Below the pieces are notes generated by a model. It saw nothing but the letters and a program-made list of their open reading frames with translations. It was not told the origin of the DNA and ran no database searches. From Salminus brasiliensis (Eukaryota; Chordata; Actinopteri; Characiformes; Bryconidae), in contig NC_132878.1 in the NCBI RefSeq assembly GCF_030463535.1, positions 26,803,261-26,867,260 of the forward strand: DNA of 64,000 nt, in the 5' to 3' direction. The position numbers and the translations under genes are program-made. Positions 1-19,619 of the stretch are shown piece by piece; position 1 is the first letter of the stretch, and every line of letters starts with the position of its first letter.

Positions 1-688
1 TTGTTCTGCTTTGCCCTGTTTTAAGCCCAGTTAACTTGGCCGCAGCTGGCCCATATCTCGACGAATGACAGCCTAGAAGTGGGCCATATCATGACTGTAT
101 CTATTGCTCAGATCTGGTGTATTGGTGGCAGTTCAGCTCTGGCAGTGATGAGTTAAAATTATCGAGAAGTGTCTCTCCCATCTGTAATGCATTCTTGTAA
201 TTATTAATTTTATAGTAGTCATCATCATAATGACACTTTTTAAGTACATGGAGTTTTTACTGTATTTTTTATTCAGCTGAAGTGCATGAAAGCAGGTAGA
301 AAAATATGGGCTCCGGCAACCGGATCTGGCCTGTCTTTAGGCAGTCATTTAGTGCAGCCTGTGGGCTGGATGTGGTCTGGGGTTGGACGATGTGGTGGCT
401 GGGTTGGTTGAATAATGATGCTACAGTCATGACATGGTGAAAGCAGTGTGTTCTCAGCGTTCAGTAATGGTTGAATATGAAAGATATAATGATGTCATTT
501 AAATAGATGTATACGCCGCTTAAAAGCAAAAGCTGCCCCAACATTAGGATATTCATTAGTGCTACCAGGACATGAGGCAGCATCAAACTTCTTGAATTTC
601 TGAAATCGATAATAATACAAAAGATCAATTATTGACTCAGTCGGTCAAACAATCAGTGGTTGTGTTAACCGGACCATATCTCACACAG
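1..688. other. Upstream intron of the tbx5 gene, no exon seen
   Basis: The first exon recognised in the window starts at 689 behind an acceptor ending CACACAG. Nothing before it matches the N-terminal coding exons of a TBX5 protein, so this stretch is most simply intron. It is moderately AT-rich and holds no obvious repeat. Confidence 0.5.
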
Positions 689-7521
<6,833 letters not shown>

Positions 7522-7659
7522 GTATGTCTGTGTGCGAGTGTGTGTGTGTGTGCTTGTACAATGTGGCTATGGTGCAAGTGTTTCAAAATGACAGATATTT
7601 TTATGTACAGAAAGAATTCCTTTTTCAGCAGTGCTGCATCATTCAGTGTTTTAGATGAA

Positions 7660-8095
7660 CACGTTCAGAGTGGGGTTTGGTGTGAAATGGTTCACTGTAG
7701 AGAAACTTTTGATTTCAGAACTCAGATTTTTGTTTTGCAGTGGTGGTGACAGGAACCAGGCGTCCCCCCTGACTACAACTCAAATATAGACATTATTTCC
7801 ACTATCCAAAACCAACAGTTATCCTTCTGAGTTTGTGATGTTGTTGATGGTAAAATAGTGGCAAATTGGTGTTCTTTCTGGACTAGACACCCTCCTTGCA
7901 CCCTCTAACATGAGTGTATTTGTCTCAGGAATCAGTATCTATAACCATTTGGTGTAATGAGTTTCTGTGAGGGAGCTTATAGAGACATTAAAGTCTTTAG
8001 ATGTCTGGTTCCATTCACCACCATTGTGAACAATTTTGACTCTGTAGTTTCTGTAGAATGGAAAACTTCACACTAAATCACTCTTAATGACCCTG
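7660..8095. repeat. Dispersed repeat family A, copy 1
   Basis: This stretch shares many words with 44425-44725 and 53868-54310, including 'tctggttccattcaccacca', 'gtgaacaatt', 'gacaggaaccagg' and 'aatgaccctg'. Presence at three unlinked places in one window shows an interspersed family. No coding sequence or clear terminal repeat was seen. Confidence 0.55.
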
Positions 8096-8410
8096 TTTAC
8101 ATCTAAACCATTGAAATATTCCACTGCGAAATCAGTGGAAGTATGCTTTAAGACTCCTTTTACACACTGTGTTTGAAATACGAAAGCATGTTTGAGCAAA
8201 GCTGAGCTACGAAAGCAGCACATTTCCTCTACTGAACATTTTATATGGATTTAGTTTTTTTTTTTTACCAGAGTGGTCAGTATTGGGTTTTGGCTCTACC
8301 CATTAACCAGAGCTGCAGTGCAGCTGTAGGGGATGGACACTGTGAGTCACACAGAACCTCAATTTTACACAGTCATAGCTAGATTCAGATAATCAGATCC
8401 ATTCTCTTAC

Positions 8411-8414
8411 ATAC

Positions 8415-8447
<33 letters not shown>

Positions 8448-8864
8448 TTTGCACACACTACAGTAGTGGAGCCCTAGAGGGGCGCTTTTATTTTTGTTCT
8501 GTTTTAATCCCACTCTCGATAAGGAGGGTACTTTGGGTACTACACACGTCAGCGCCTGTCAGAGCAACACTGACCGTAATGATGTTGTCATGGCTTCAGG
8601 CAAAACTGTAAAGAGAGAGAATAGAGAGAGAGTGAGAGATAAAGAGAGAGTGAGAGCAAGAAAGAATGGAGAGAATGAGAGTGAGAGAATGAGATAGACA
8701 AACAGAGAAGGGTCATTTAGGGAATAGAGAAAAAAAAAGAATCACTGCCAGGTTCAGGATTGAATCTCCAAATAATGCATGAATGATTCCTGATTCAGGA
8801 ATGAATCTTTAAATCAAGCTTATATTATTACAGATTCAGTAAGGAATCTCTTGCACATAAATGA

Positions 8865-8902
<38 letters not shown>
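8411..8902. repeat. (CA)n and (GA)n microsatellites
   Basis: A (CA)n run lies at about 8411-8448, a GA-rich imperfect tract at 8605-8700 and a cleaner (GA)n run at 8870-8900. They explain the low-complexity reading frames here. Confidence 0.9.
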
Positions 8903-8905
<3 letters not shown>

Positions 8906-9879
8906 TGAAAGAAGGGTCATTTGGACAGTGGAAAACAATAAACAACAAATTATGCACAAATGACTTCTGATAAAAAAATGACTCTTTTGTAAATGATTTA
9001 AAATTGAGGAATACATTTCTGAATCAGGCATACATTCAGATTCCAAATTCAGGAATAGTGTAAGCAAATATATGAATCATATATAAATTATTCCAAATTT
9101 AGAAAAGTATCTTAGAATGTTGGCTACGTGATTTTAAATTGAGCAATGAATTTCTGAATAGATTGTAAATTGTTCCAGATTCACATATAAATAATTGAAG
9201 TGCATATATGTTTTCAGATTTAGGCAAGTCAAGGAATATAAATGATTTGAAATCAAGAGCAAATCACTGCAACGATATTCTTGGTACAATCTGTGATATT
9301 TTCAATCTTGGAAATGTAAAGCAATATTTCAGCCGATCAATGAATTCCTTGAATCAAATGAACACAAAAGCTCTGCAGGCTCAAAGTTTCCGACTCTTTC
9401 ACTGTTTCCGCATCAGTGTGTTTTGTGTTCCTCATGCATTACTTGTAATATTTATCTATTTTTAAGGTTTGAGTGGGAGATACAGTGTGTGTATGATTGA
9501 GAGAGAGTTTGTACATATAAAATATTTCCAGCAATAAGAGAACGAACAGGAAATGTCTAAAAACATTCATTATTTGTTCCTCTGTGTATTTAAGTTGTGT
9601 ACTTTTGATAAATATTTATTTTTACTGCACATTCTGTTAAACTGTTTATTTGCTACAGTCTAGCTTTAATATATTCTGTTGTGAACAGTGCTCAAATTAA
9701 ATTGTACACAAATGTTTGTTGAGGTGTTTAAGACGTTTTGTGTGAAAGTCCATTGTGAAATAAAGACAACAAATTAAACATGAGTTTTGTTTAGTTTTGA
9801 TAGTCCAGTGTTAAATGAAAAATTACTCATCTATGAATCATCCATTAAATACCATCATCAAGTCAGCATTTACAGCCAT

Positions 9880-9960
9880 AACAGCCATAACATTAAAACC
9901 ACAGACAGGTGAAGTAAATAACATTGAATCCCTTTTATAATGACACCTATATCTATATTC
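9880..9960. mobile_element. Short Tc1-like end fragment
   Basis: It contains 'cagccataacattaaaacc', which recurs at 19147 in a longer Tc1-like copy, followed by a sequence typical of that element's end. It is a short remnant without coding capacity. Confidence 0.45.
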
Positions 9961-10159
9961 CAATACAAGGTTATCTTTGTGTATGCAGTAGTCAGTACCT
10001 ACCAAAAGTGCTCCAAGGAAGGACAATGGAAACAGGATAATGGGCAATCCATGAAGATTCATAAATGCAATCCATTGAAACCCCACCTCACAACTTTCAG
10101 GACTTACAGGATCATAATAGGTTAACTAAACACATGAAATGTATGAAATGTCTCTTTAA

Positions 10160-11350
10160 AATGACATTTTCTTGTGAGGAAAAAGTTAGGACACCCTATG
10201 CCCTAATAGCTGGTATTTCCCCCCTTGGCTGAAATAGCTTTAGTAAGATGTTTCCTTTAATGATCTACTAGTCTCTGACATAAACTAGAAGACAGTGTTC
10301 CCCCACTCCATGCTGAATTCTTTCAGCTTTAGTTTATAGACAGATGGTCTCACACTGTCCTCAAGCGCCCTCTGAATAAAGAATTCCTAGTGGATTCTAT
10401 AATGGAGAGCTATCCTGGACCTGCTGCAGAAAAGCAGCCCTAAACCATGACATTTCCACCTCCATGCATCATAGTTTATATGGTTTCCTGTGCTTACATT
10501 CTGTGTCTAGTTTATGCCAAACATGTCCTCTGTTACTGTGTCCAAATAATTCAACTTTGGATTAATTTGTCCAAAGCACATTGTTTCAGATGTCCTGGTC
10601 AGGTCAGGGTTTTGGGGAGGCCATTCCAAAAGCTTGATGTTAAAGCCTGCCCTATCCATTCTGCAAACACATCTGATGTGTGTTTGAGGTCATTGTCTTT
10701 TGATTGTCTAGCTGATGGTTTAAAGATATGCTGAAGAATTCTGAGATGGTCCTCCTTCTTCATTATTCAATCTATTATTCCGGATTAGTTCCACTGCCAA
10801 CCAACATCCCCAGAAGACGATGCTACTACCACCACCATGCTTAACAACTGGTATAGTGTTCTTGTAGTGGAATGCTTCACATTTACTCATCCTTTCCTTC
10901 ACTTTGTTCATGTGGTTTAGCTGCAAACTTAAGTTGAGCTTGAAGGTGTTGATTTTGAAGCAGGGGTTTCAGCAAAATCTTAGTCATTTAGGCTGTAGAC
11001 AGCGATGCTGATGTTCCAGCATCTTCTACTTCATGGCAAGCTAAATTTTTTTCTCTCAGACTTTGCCAAAGTGGATACACGTCACAGTTACTTGTACTTA
11101 CATACAGTAGTTGGAACTGATATTCTTGGAATCTGCATTTTGTGAAAGTTTATGATCATCCTTCTCAGATCCTTGGACTTTTCCATTTTACTGGGAATCC
11201 AGTGAGTACTGTAAAGCAAACCCTTTTTTTGTGGGTACCAAAAAGCTATCAGCTGTAGTCAATCGTGATTACTAACAGAAAGTTAACAGGATTTGGCCTT
11301 GACGAAGTAAAAGACATTTTGGAGATTTCTGCACCACTGAATTAATAATC
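10160..11350 (-). mobile_element. Decayed Tc1/mariner-like transposon remnants
   Basis: On the - strand, interrupted frames resemble Tc1-type transposase: VLW followed by a stretch like ELFGHSNRGHVW near 10500-10600, and VKHGGGSS then FWGCW near 10800-10860. Stop codons and frameshifts break it throughout. The text also parallels the copy at 32300-33010 ('gcagccctaaaccatgacat', 'ctctgttactgtgtccaaat'). It may be two overlapping remnants. Confidence 0.6.
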
Positions 11351-13001
11351 GTGTATGAATATATTGACCCTGTATATAAAATAAAAACAGCTCAAAGAAA
11401 CTATTGCAGTCCCAATCTTGCCATGTAATGCATATAAGCCTTTACACACTACCACACCAATTTCCATTGACCAATAGAATGGGATACTCTGGAGTAGCCA
11501 CACATGAGCCCAAGGTCACTGACCTCACTGATGCTCTGTAATGTGGCTAAATGCAATCTCTAAAGATGGACAAACTCCCTATTAATATTCCCTTCATTTC
11601 AGAACAAATGCTGGAGGAGCAGGTGTCTCCAAACCTATGTAAGATTAAAACAGTAATCAGTGGTGAGACATTGGCAAAGCAGTCATTTTCCATTTCTTCA
11701 TTTAAGAGCACTACACAGCAAAACCGTTGCTAATCTATGCTACTTTTCAGTACTAATTTAAACTTGGCAGCTTTGAACTTTTAAGCCTCAATTAAATAAA
11801 CGTGTGTGTGTTATGGGGGGAGTGGGGTGGGGTGGGGGGTGCTCATGGGGCCTCAAGGCTATAGTTTCACACTGTGTGGTCGCGTGGTAGCGTTTGTGAG
11901 CAGGGAAAGAAGCAGTAAACACCATCACACAGCAGCGCTAAAAGAGCTCCAGAAGTTCTTTAGGGAAAACACTTTATCACTGCAAAGGGCAGACGATTCG
12001 ACCCACACGCTCCAGCGTTTAACACCCCAAACGCTTCAGAGCCAAATCAGACAGACGCCTTCTTTTATTCTGACTCACTTCCTGATCACTGGCCTAAAAT
12101 GATTGACATTTTTAAAATGTCACTCTTTGGGCCGTGGACGCCCTGTGGTGCTGAAACACCTCGAACGTTAAGTGAGTGTGACAGGACGTTTCGGTGAGAA
12201 ACCTCACGACTGCAGGACAACCAGAACAATCCAGTGGAACTCTTACGGGAAAGGTTATCCTAGCGTCTTTTCGCGCTTGAAAAACATGAGGGAATGTGTT
12301 CTCACCTCTGGGTCTGATTCTCATCAAGCAAAAATCAAATGGACAGTTTTTTTTCCTTCTTACTCCAAATCTAGTCAATCAGCCATGATCTGATTGGTGC
12401 TTATTCAGTTTTATGAGCTATGAGGCTAATGTAGCTAACAAGTAATGGAAGCTAGTAGTCGACTAATTAACATGGTGCTAACTGCACACCACACACATTC
12501 CTTGAAGCATGTGGAGGTGTTCAGTAATGGCCAGTAAATGCCTCGTTCATATTAGCATACATCCTGGGTGATCTGATCATCTGATCAAGTGGCCAGCACA
12601 AAGTACAGGTGTGAACAGTCAGAGGTGGTCAGAGACGCATATGACCATGTTATTCTTGTAGTGTGAACGCCAAAGCACCTCGAAGCATCCTCGACAGCAA
12701 AGCTTTGCCCGCATCAACCATGTCACTGCCCCGGCTGGAAAATTCATAGCACTAATAACTGAGAGAGCACAACGGCAATATTTGTGGGTGGTGCCTCATC
12801 TCAATTAATAAATCAATAATGTGTGCCATGCCCCTCCTTCAGCAGAACAGAATCAAAATCAGATCAGAAATCAGAAATAATTTTTTCGTCCCAGGAGGGA
12901 AATTACAGTTGTTACAGTCCGAGTAAAAATAAACACTCTATAAAATAAAATAATTTAAAAAACAAAGAGAGAGAAAATTGAGAAAAGCTTACATATATAT
13001 G
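11351..13001. other. Intergenic DNA, no gene seen
   Basis: The frames here are short and resemble no family I know. Words such as 'gatctgatca' and 'caggtgtgaac' near 12570-12620 recur near 13335-13385, so part is probably an old repeat split by later insertions. Confidence 0.4.
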
Positions 13002-13002
13002 T

Positions 13003-13088
<86 letters not shown>
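13002..13088. repeat. (CA)n-(TA)n compound microsatellite
   Basis: An (AC)n run passes directly into a (TA)n run of about 60 bases. Confidence 0.95.
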
Positions 13089-13093
<5 letters not shown>

Positions 13094-13249
13094 ATATAGT
13101 AAAGTGGCATATTGATAAAAACTGTGATAATAAATATGGGAAATTGTTGCACCCATTATAGTTATTGCCCACATTAAATTAAGGTACAGTACTATTATTA
13201 TTGCACATATCAACAGTATAATAATGTATTGCACAGGTGAACCATAGTG

Positions 13250-13960
13250 TCACACACTGAGGGAGTGTGTTCTAGAGTTATAGAGGTGATGACCACAGGT
13301 AGGAAAGACCTCCTGTGGTGAACTGATGTGAGAAATCTGATCACAAGTGGTCACAGGAGATGCATTTGAAATGCCAGGTGTGAACGACAATGTAAGTTTT
13401 TTTAGCATCCAGACAAAAAGCAGAAATGCACGCTTAACAACAATCGACACAGTAGCTTCAACACCTACATCTAACAGTATCACAGCTTTCATTCTCTTCA
13501 GGAGCTGCGCGTTCAGTGTTTCTGCAGAAATCTGGAGATGTTTCCACACCTCTGAAGTTCAGTCTTAGATATCAGAACATTTTCTGCTTCTCACCATCTA
13601 CGTCCTCCCAAAAACATTCACTGATGCTGAGGTCTGGACTCTGGGGTGGGCAGTCCATTGTTCTGAGAGCAACAGCAGCTTCTTTGTGTAATGTGTCTGT
13701 TTGTATCTCGATCAGCTCCACATTCTTTCAGAACCCCAGCGTTGAGTCGTCTTGGTTTTCATGTGTAAAGCGAGAGTGCTGTTTTTTATGGTGACAGTGT
13801 AGGGGGTTTACAGGGGGTTGCAGGGGGTAGTCAGGGTTTCAAGAGCCTCTGCGTCTCTGAATCAGTTTTTGGCACTCCCTTGACTTTCCTCTGAAATATC
13901 TGGTCCCTCTATGGCATATATCCAAAAAGAATTTCTAGCCTCTTCCAGTTTCAGATGGCT
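13250..13960. repeat. Old transposon-derived repeat
   Basis: The segment has phrases typical of decayed fish Tc1-like elements ('ctgaggtctggactctgg', 'cattctttcagaaccccagc'). The phrase 'tttcagaacc-cagcgttgagt' recurs at about 28090, so it is dispersed. No intact frame is present. Confidence 0.4.
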
Positions 13961-14189
13961 TTTATTCTATTTAGATGACATTGTTTTATTATTGGCATCA
14001 TGAAATAAGACATCAGCAAGATGCAGCTGGATCACAGACACATTACTGGCTCAGTCCTCTGCCAGGCTGTCATTATAGACCTGTTTGCCGCTGTATCCTC
14101 ATTTGAAGATGTATCACGGGGACACAGTGGTACTTTCTACTGTAAATCTCTGCCCTGACCTAAAAGTCCAGTAAATCTTTCCAGAGCTG

Positions 14190-14580
14190 ACCCTGGGGTG
14201 AATTTCCCGATCAAGCCTAACCCACAATTACTGCCAATTAAGCGATCTCAGCGAGCTCTTCGCGAGCTAATAGCATCATTTAGCTCTGGCGGAATCTTCC
14301 TGCTATTTAAGACGCAGTCAGAGGCCTCCGCGCACCCTACTAAAGGCTTTTCCTTCACTGATATTAGCCTTTAATGTTATTAGGACGTGCATCTCAAAGA
14401 GCACCATTTAACCCAAATAAGGCTTTATGGTTGGGAGATGGAGAGAGTCCAGAGGCGTAGATCAGTGCCATTGACTGGATGCTGCCATAATTTACGATTG
14501 CTCTCTTTTCTGAAGATGTAATTTTCCCCTCCGATTCCTGAAATTGGGCTTTGATAGGTGTGTAGACGACTTGGGCAACC
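14190..14580. promoter_or_regulatory. Candidate conserved non-coding element
   Basis: This unique-looking, mixed-composition stretch has no repeat words and no long frame. It holds homeodomain-like sites (TTAATTGGC on the - strand) and a partly palindromic segment 'gcgagctcttcgcgagct'. It lies about 6.7 kb past the tbx5 stop codon, where developmental enhancers are common. This is composition-based inference only. Confidence 0.2.
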
Positions 14581-15096
14581 CTTTGAACCCTAGCCTTATT
14601 GTTTAGTTATTAGTCTTACTGTACTGTAAATCGTTCAGTCGTGTGACTGAGAGATTGAAGGGTTGACCCCCATGAGGAGTTAAAAGAAATAGCATGAAAT
14701 AAATGAGCTAATGTTGACTTTAGTATGGTTATCATTTCACTCTTCACTGTTCATCTTTCCTCATGGCCCTAATGGCATCTGATGTCACATGAATAGAGGA
14801 CAAAATAAGATCATCAGGGATAGACAGAAATTCAGAAATATAATTATTACTATAATATGGAACATGGGAGCTTTTGAAAAGACTTTGTAATTGAACAATG
14901 AGTACAAATAATTTCCTAAATTATCATTATGGACTATAATTGAGGTGCATTGGAAGAACATAACCTGATTAAAGAACAGTTTTTTAACAATAAAAAAATT
15001 AATCTGGAGACTTTGTGTACCTTATCCCAATTAGCATATGGCGCATATTAAATGAACTATACATTCCCTATAACATAATAAAGTCTTTGTATAGAT

Positions 15097-15525
15097 ACAC
15101 CGATCAGCAACAACAATAAAGCCACCTGCCTAACATTGTGTAGGTGTCCCTCCAGCTGCCAAAACAACTCTGACCTGTTGAGGCCTGGACTCCACAAGAC
15201 CTCTGAAGGTGTCCTATGCTATCTGGCACCGACACATTAACAGCACATCCTTTGGGGCTTCCATGGATCACATCAATGAACCGTGGGCGCCCATGACTCT
15301 GTCACTGGTTCACCGGTTGTCCATCCTAGGACCACGTTTGGTAGGTACTGACCACTGAAGAACAGGGATTACCCCCCAAGATCTGCTATGTGGGATTCTT
15401 ATGCTTCCCCATTTTTCCTGCTTCCAACATCAACTTCACTTGTTCACTTGCTGCCTAAATAGGTAGCTCACAATCACTGGTATTCACTTTACCCGTTAGT
15501 GAATTTAATATTATGGCTCATCAGA
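15097..15525 (-). mobile_element. Internally deleted Tc1-like transposon
   Basis: The ends ('gatcagcaacaacaataaag' and 'aatattatggctcatc') are degenerate inverted copies. Inside are stretches of a known fish Tc1-like element: 'tccacaagacctctgaaggt', 'ggcgcccatgactctgtcac', 'ccatttttcctgcttcc'. Most of the transposase gene is missing. Related copies lie at 19140-19760 and 62793-63080. Confidence 0.7.
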
Positions 15526-15823
15526 ATTTTAGACAGTGGAAGCTCATCTATGACCAGACTAGCAGGCAGGTCCACTACAGTCACGGCACCGGTCTTAATC
15601 CAACAGTGGAGCTGGCTTCCTCTTCTTTCTTAATAATGAGCTGTGTGACCAGCAGTGAGCCGGTACAGTAACTCAGAGGAAGCTAAAAAAAGTAATGCAT
15701 TATTACCAGTAAAAGATGGAGCCTTGGGTTAACTGTCACTACACATGTACCAATACGGCTGCCGATTAGAGCAGATGACACATCAATCTCACGGACATGG
15801 ACAGCTCATTTGTAGGGTTCAAC

Positions 15824-15827
<4 letters not shown>

Positions 15828-15881
<54 letters not shown>

Positions 15882-15973
15882 TTGAGAGAGAGAAGAGATG
15901 CTGCTTGGTGGAGCAGAAATTATTCACATAGACCCTCCTCCCCCTCCACAACGAGTGAAAGACTGTGCATACA

Positions 15974-16018
<45 letters not shown>

Positions 16019-16070
16019 CCAATGCATGCATAAGCTATTACATTTTAAAGTATTTAAATAATAGGATAAC

Positions 16071-16110
<40 letters not shown>
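15828..16110. repeat. (TG)n, (AC)n and (ATT)n microsatellites
   Basis: (TG)n spans 15828-15879, (AC)n about 15970-16015 and (ATT)n about 16071-16108. They explain the Val/Cys, His/Thr and Tyr repeat frames here. Confidence 0.95.
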
Positions 16111-16111
<1 letters not shown>

Positions 16112-16679
16112 AATAAAAATAATATTATAATTTGTATTTTAAACACAGGATTTAAGTCTATCAGACACTGGTTGGATATCTATCATAAACAGGGACTTTT
16201 ATATTTAGGCATCAGTTCAAAAAAGCAGTTGCTAGCCTCGCTAATCGACTGTCAGATATTAGTAAGGTAGTTGATAGTCTTGCTCTGACAGTTTGCCACT
16301 GGCTGGTAAAGACCTTGTGCACCACATACCCTGACGATCACAATCACCACAGTCTAAACTACTGAAGAAGAGGGTGCTAGTGAGCTAGTGTGCTAACAAA
16401 AACTGAACAGGACATTATGCGCCAACGCTTCACTGATTCAGAGCGGTAACAAACCTTCTGAGAGCTTTAGACAGTTATCAGATAGAGACAGTATGGTGGT
16501 GGTTATCCACCCCGCCCTCCTCAACTGCCCCCGTCCTCTAAGGGCAGTTTCCCGCGGCAGCAAGGAGCCAGTGTCGCTTTTCATTAGAGACAGAGGACTA
16601 ATCCTTTCTTTACGCTGGAGTAATGATATCACTAACAACGGGTGGTGCAGTCGCCAGCTTCGCTGTTTGTGTGTGTTCA

Positions 16680-16846
16680 AGTGTGTGTGTGTGTGTGTGT
16701 GGGTGGGGGGGCCGGACGGACGGACAACCATTTAGTTTTGGTTCTGGAAGTTAAGGTTAAAATGTGTAATAAAAATATTATTACACATTTGCCTACATGT
16801 GCATAACACATAATAGTTAATATATTTATAAATAATATTTATTGTT

Positions 16847-16905
<59 letters not shown>

Positions 16906-17302
16906 GGTTACAATATTTATATAGTATTACATAGATCTAAATATATTTGTTGTTTACCTCTTTTATTATTAACTAGTTATATATTGATATTCTAATTGTA
17001 CATAAATAAATATGTTTCTATGTAAATATGTGATCAAATCAAATATGTCAATTTTCTATACATCTTAGTGCATAAATGTATTATTATTTTCAAATGTGCC
17101 ATATGCTTTTTACACAGCACTTTTTCTGCTTTACATTTTCCAATATGTTGAATTCAGGCCTATTAACACTTAGGGAATCAATAACAGGGAGGCCTACACT
17201 TTTGCATATGACTGTATACCAGCACTGTCTGATCAAACGTATATCTCTTGTTCTTTTAATTTTACTGTGAATAAGGTGAGTAAAAATGACATGATAAAAA
17301 AA

Positions 17303-17357
<55 letters not shown>

Positions 17358-17374
17358 GTGTGTGTGTGTAAATG

Positions 17375-17406
<32 letters not shown>

Positions 17407-17940
17407 TGTATATATGTATATATATATTTTTAAATATATATATATATATATATATAAACATACAATAATATATTTGTTCTTGCTTTGTTTTTGTGCTTTA
17501 TCTCACTTCTCTATCCTCTCCTCTCTCTCTCATTCTCTCTCTCTATCCTGCTTTCTCTCTCTCTCTCTGGGGGACTGTCATGTATTGTTTATTCAGTGTA
17601 AACACAGCGACTGCTGAGAAGACTAAACGATTCACAACAAAAACAAAACAAACAAACAGATGTACACAACACTCTCTCTCTTTCACTCGCTCTCTTGCTC
17701 TACCTCTCTCTCTCTCTGTCTCTCGCTTTGTCTCTTTGTCACTGTCTCTCTGCCCTTATGCCTGCCAATAGAAGCATCTCATCATTAAAGCATAAAGTCA
17801 AAGTGCAGTTATTACCATAAACATCGAGGTGCTCTCAGGCAAATGTGCGGCATCCTACGTGTTGAGTCTTTAATAATGAACATGGCTATGTGTGTGTGTG
17901 TGTGTATGTGTGTCTGTGTATGTGTGTGTGAGAGAGAGAG
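16680..17940. repeat. Simple-repeat cluster
   Basis: Runs include (TG)n at 16680-16701, (TA)n at 16850-16902, poly(A)-(TA)n-(TG)n-(TATG)n-(TA)n at about 17296-17456, CT-rich tracts at 17515-17570 and 17670-17760, and (TG)n then (GA)n at 17889-17940. No gene is evident between them. Confidence 0.9.
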
Positions 17941-19139
17941 CTGACCGCTCATGTGTGAACACAACAGAGGACGAGACAAAAACCCAAACATTCTCAGCAT
18001 GCAGGGAAACTTCAGCGCTTTGTTAGTTTTACACTGGAGCTGTGGGGCTAAAGGAGCTGACAAGCAAAGCTTGTACCCCAATAATCAGCATCATGCTTAA
18101 AGAGCTACATGTAGGACTGTCCCATTTCAGACTTGGGGCCTAGCTTTTGTTTATGCTCATATACTTAATGTCTGCTGCAAAGAGGCTTATCTTTTCTTTA
18201 TGTAAACAATCCTAGACTTGTTTGCTATAGTTCATGTTAGCTTGTACACAAAAGATTAGATCAGGTCATCTCGAAAACACAGCAGAGCAAAGTTTATAAC
18301 ATCAACACCTTTACAAAGGTTTACCTCAGAGTTCTTCAAATGGGCTTATTCTACGGCAGCTGAATTTGACGTCTAAGCCTGAACAAATAAAGGAACCACG
18401 TTCAAATATTCATTCACAGTTAGGGCATTTAAAAGTGACCTTTGACGTTTACAAGGGTGCTAGAAACGCAAGGTCTTATTTTTGCGCTTTGGTCACACTT
18501 TAATCGGCAGAGTAGGATAGAATGGGGTTGGGGGAACGGTCATTAAAGATTAATAGAGGTTGGAAACACAGGCATGCACCAAACAAAAAAAAAAGAAGAA
18601 AAGAAAAACACATAAAAACACTCAGGCCCACTTTATATTAGAATAGTTCCTTCAGGTCCATTAGTCCTAGTTAATCATGAAGAAGACCCTTTCTGTGTTC
18701 ACACATTGTCCACACATAGGAATTATTTATTTGATTATACGGAGATGAAACATTCAGACACTAACTCTATTGACATGAACAACAATGAGCACTTTCAGGC
18801 TTAATATGACTTTAAGAGCCCTTTTCATTTAAATCCTCTCAGTGCTGCCAATGAAAGGACAAACTAGGAAGGATGAAGTCCACAAGTTCCCGTATGGAAA
18901 ACTTGATTTCCCTTTCTTTTATAATAAACTTTAGCATAGCATCCACTCCCCAGTCCAGACAGCCCCCGAAAAGGAACCTAAGCAATTAAAGTTTTGAATG
19001 ATGTCACTAATGCATTTGATGGCACAATGCACTGTGATCAATGCATTTACTATGAATATATATAATATGCCCTTTTCAACTTACAGCTATTTAGCCCTGT
19101 CATGTAGCCCAAACTCCCTTTGGAATGAAGCACAATGAG
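17941..19139. other. Unique intergenic DNA, no gene
   Basis: About 1.2 kb of mostly non-repetitive sequence without a convincing exon. It could carry regulatory sequence for tbx5 or cfap73, but nothing specific was recognised. Confidence 0.4.
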
Positions 19140-19204
19140 GTAAATCAGCCATAACATTAAAACCACCTGGCTAACATTGTGTAGGTCACCCAACACCGCA
19201 TCAG

Positions 19205-19435
19205 CAAAATACATTTACATTTATGGTATTTGGCTGACGCTCTTACCCAGAGTGACTTACAGGGTTACTCGTATTACAGAGGTGGGCCAATGTAGTGTTA
19301 GGAGTCCTGCCCAAGGACTCTTATTGGTGTAGCGCAGCATAGTCACCCAGACTGGGAATCAAACCCCAGTCTCCCACGTGGTGAGGTAGCTCACTAGCAG
19401 GTAGTGGTATTATCTGTTGCGCCACACCAACCATA
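19205..19435. repeat. Dispersed repeat family B, copy 1
   Basis: It has the common fish-repeat phrases 'atttggctgacgctctta', 'agagtgacttacagggttac' and 'ggaatcaaaccccagtctcc', ending near 'gcgccacacc'. A second copy lies at 53275-53425. It interrupts the Tc1-like copy, so it is younger. Confidence 0.65.
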
Positions 19436-19499
19436 GCCCTGACCCGTTGATGCATAGACTCCACAGGTGAAGTCCATCACACTGAAGGTGTCCTGTGGT

Positions 19500-19619
19500 C
19501 AGGGGCGCTAACAGGAATTTTGGGCCCCACAGCTTTAACAACTCTGCCAAAATACTCAATTCAACATTTTAGGGCTCCTTATCCACCCCCCCACCACCCA
19601 CCTTTATTCAACGCCCCTG
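19500..19619. mobile_element. 120-bp hAT-type MITE with 8-bp target duplication
   Basis: The ends are inverted: CAGGGGCG on the left and CGCCCCTG on the right. It is flanked on both sides by CCTGTGGT (19492-19499 and 19620-19627). Removing the element and one flank restores the Tc1-like text 'tcctgtggtatctggcacc'. An 8-bp duplication with CAG...CTG ends is the hallmark of hAT elements. At 120 bp it cannot encode a transposase. Confidence 0.85.

Larger units (their letters stand above)
7522..9764 (+). other. tbx5 3'UTR with poly(A) signal
   Basis: No further coding exon follows the TGA at 7519-7521. The next good AATAAA hexamer on the + strand is at 9759-9764, after an AT-rich stretch with ATTTA-like motifs, so a 3'UTR of about 2.2 kb is plausible. 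It contains a dispersed repeat and GA/CA microsatellites. The extent is inferred. Confidence 0.4.

Noticed and set aside
16761-16789. Small palindrome AATGTGTAATA with 7-base loop
   Set aside because: Short AT-rich inverted repeats are expected by chance in this simple-repeat region.
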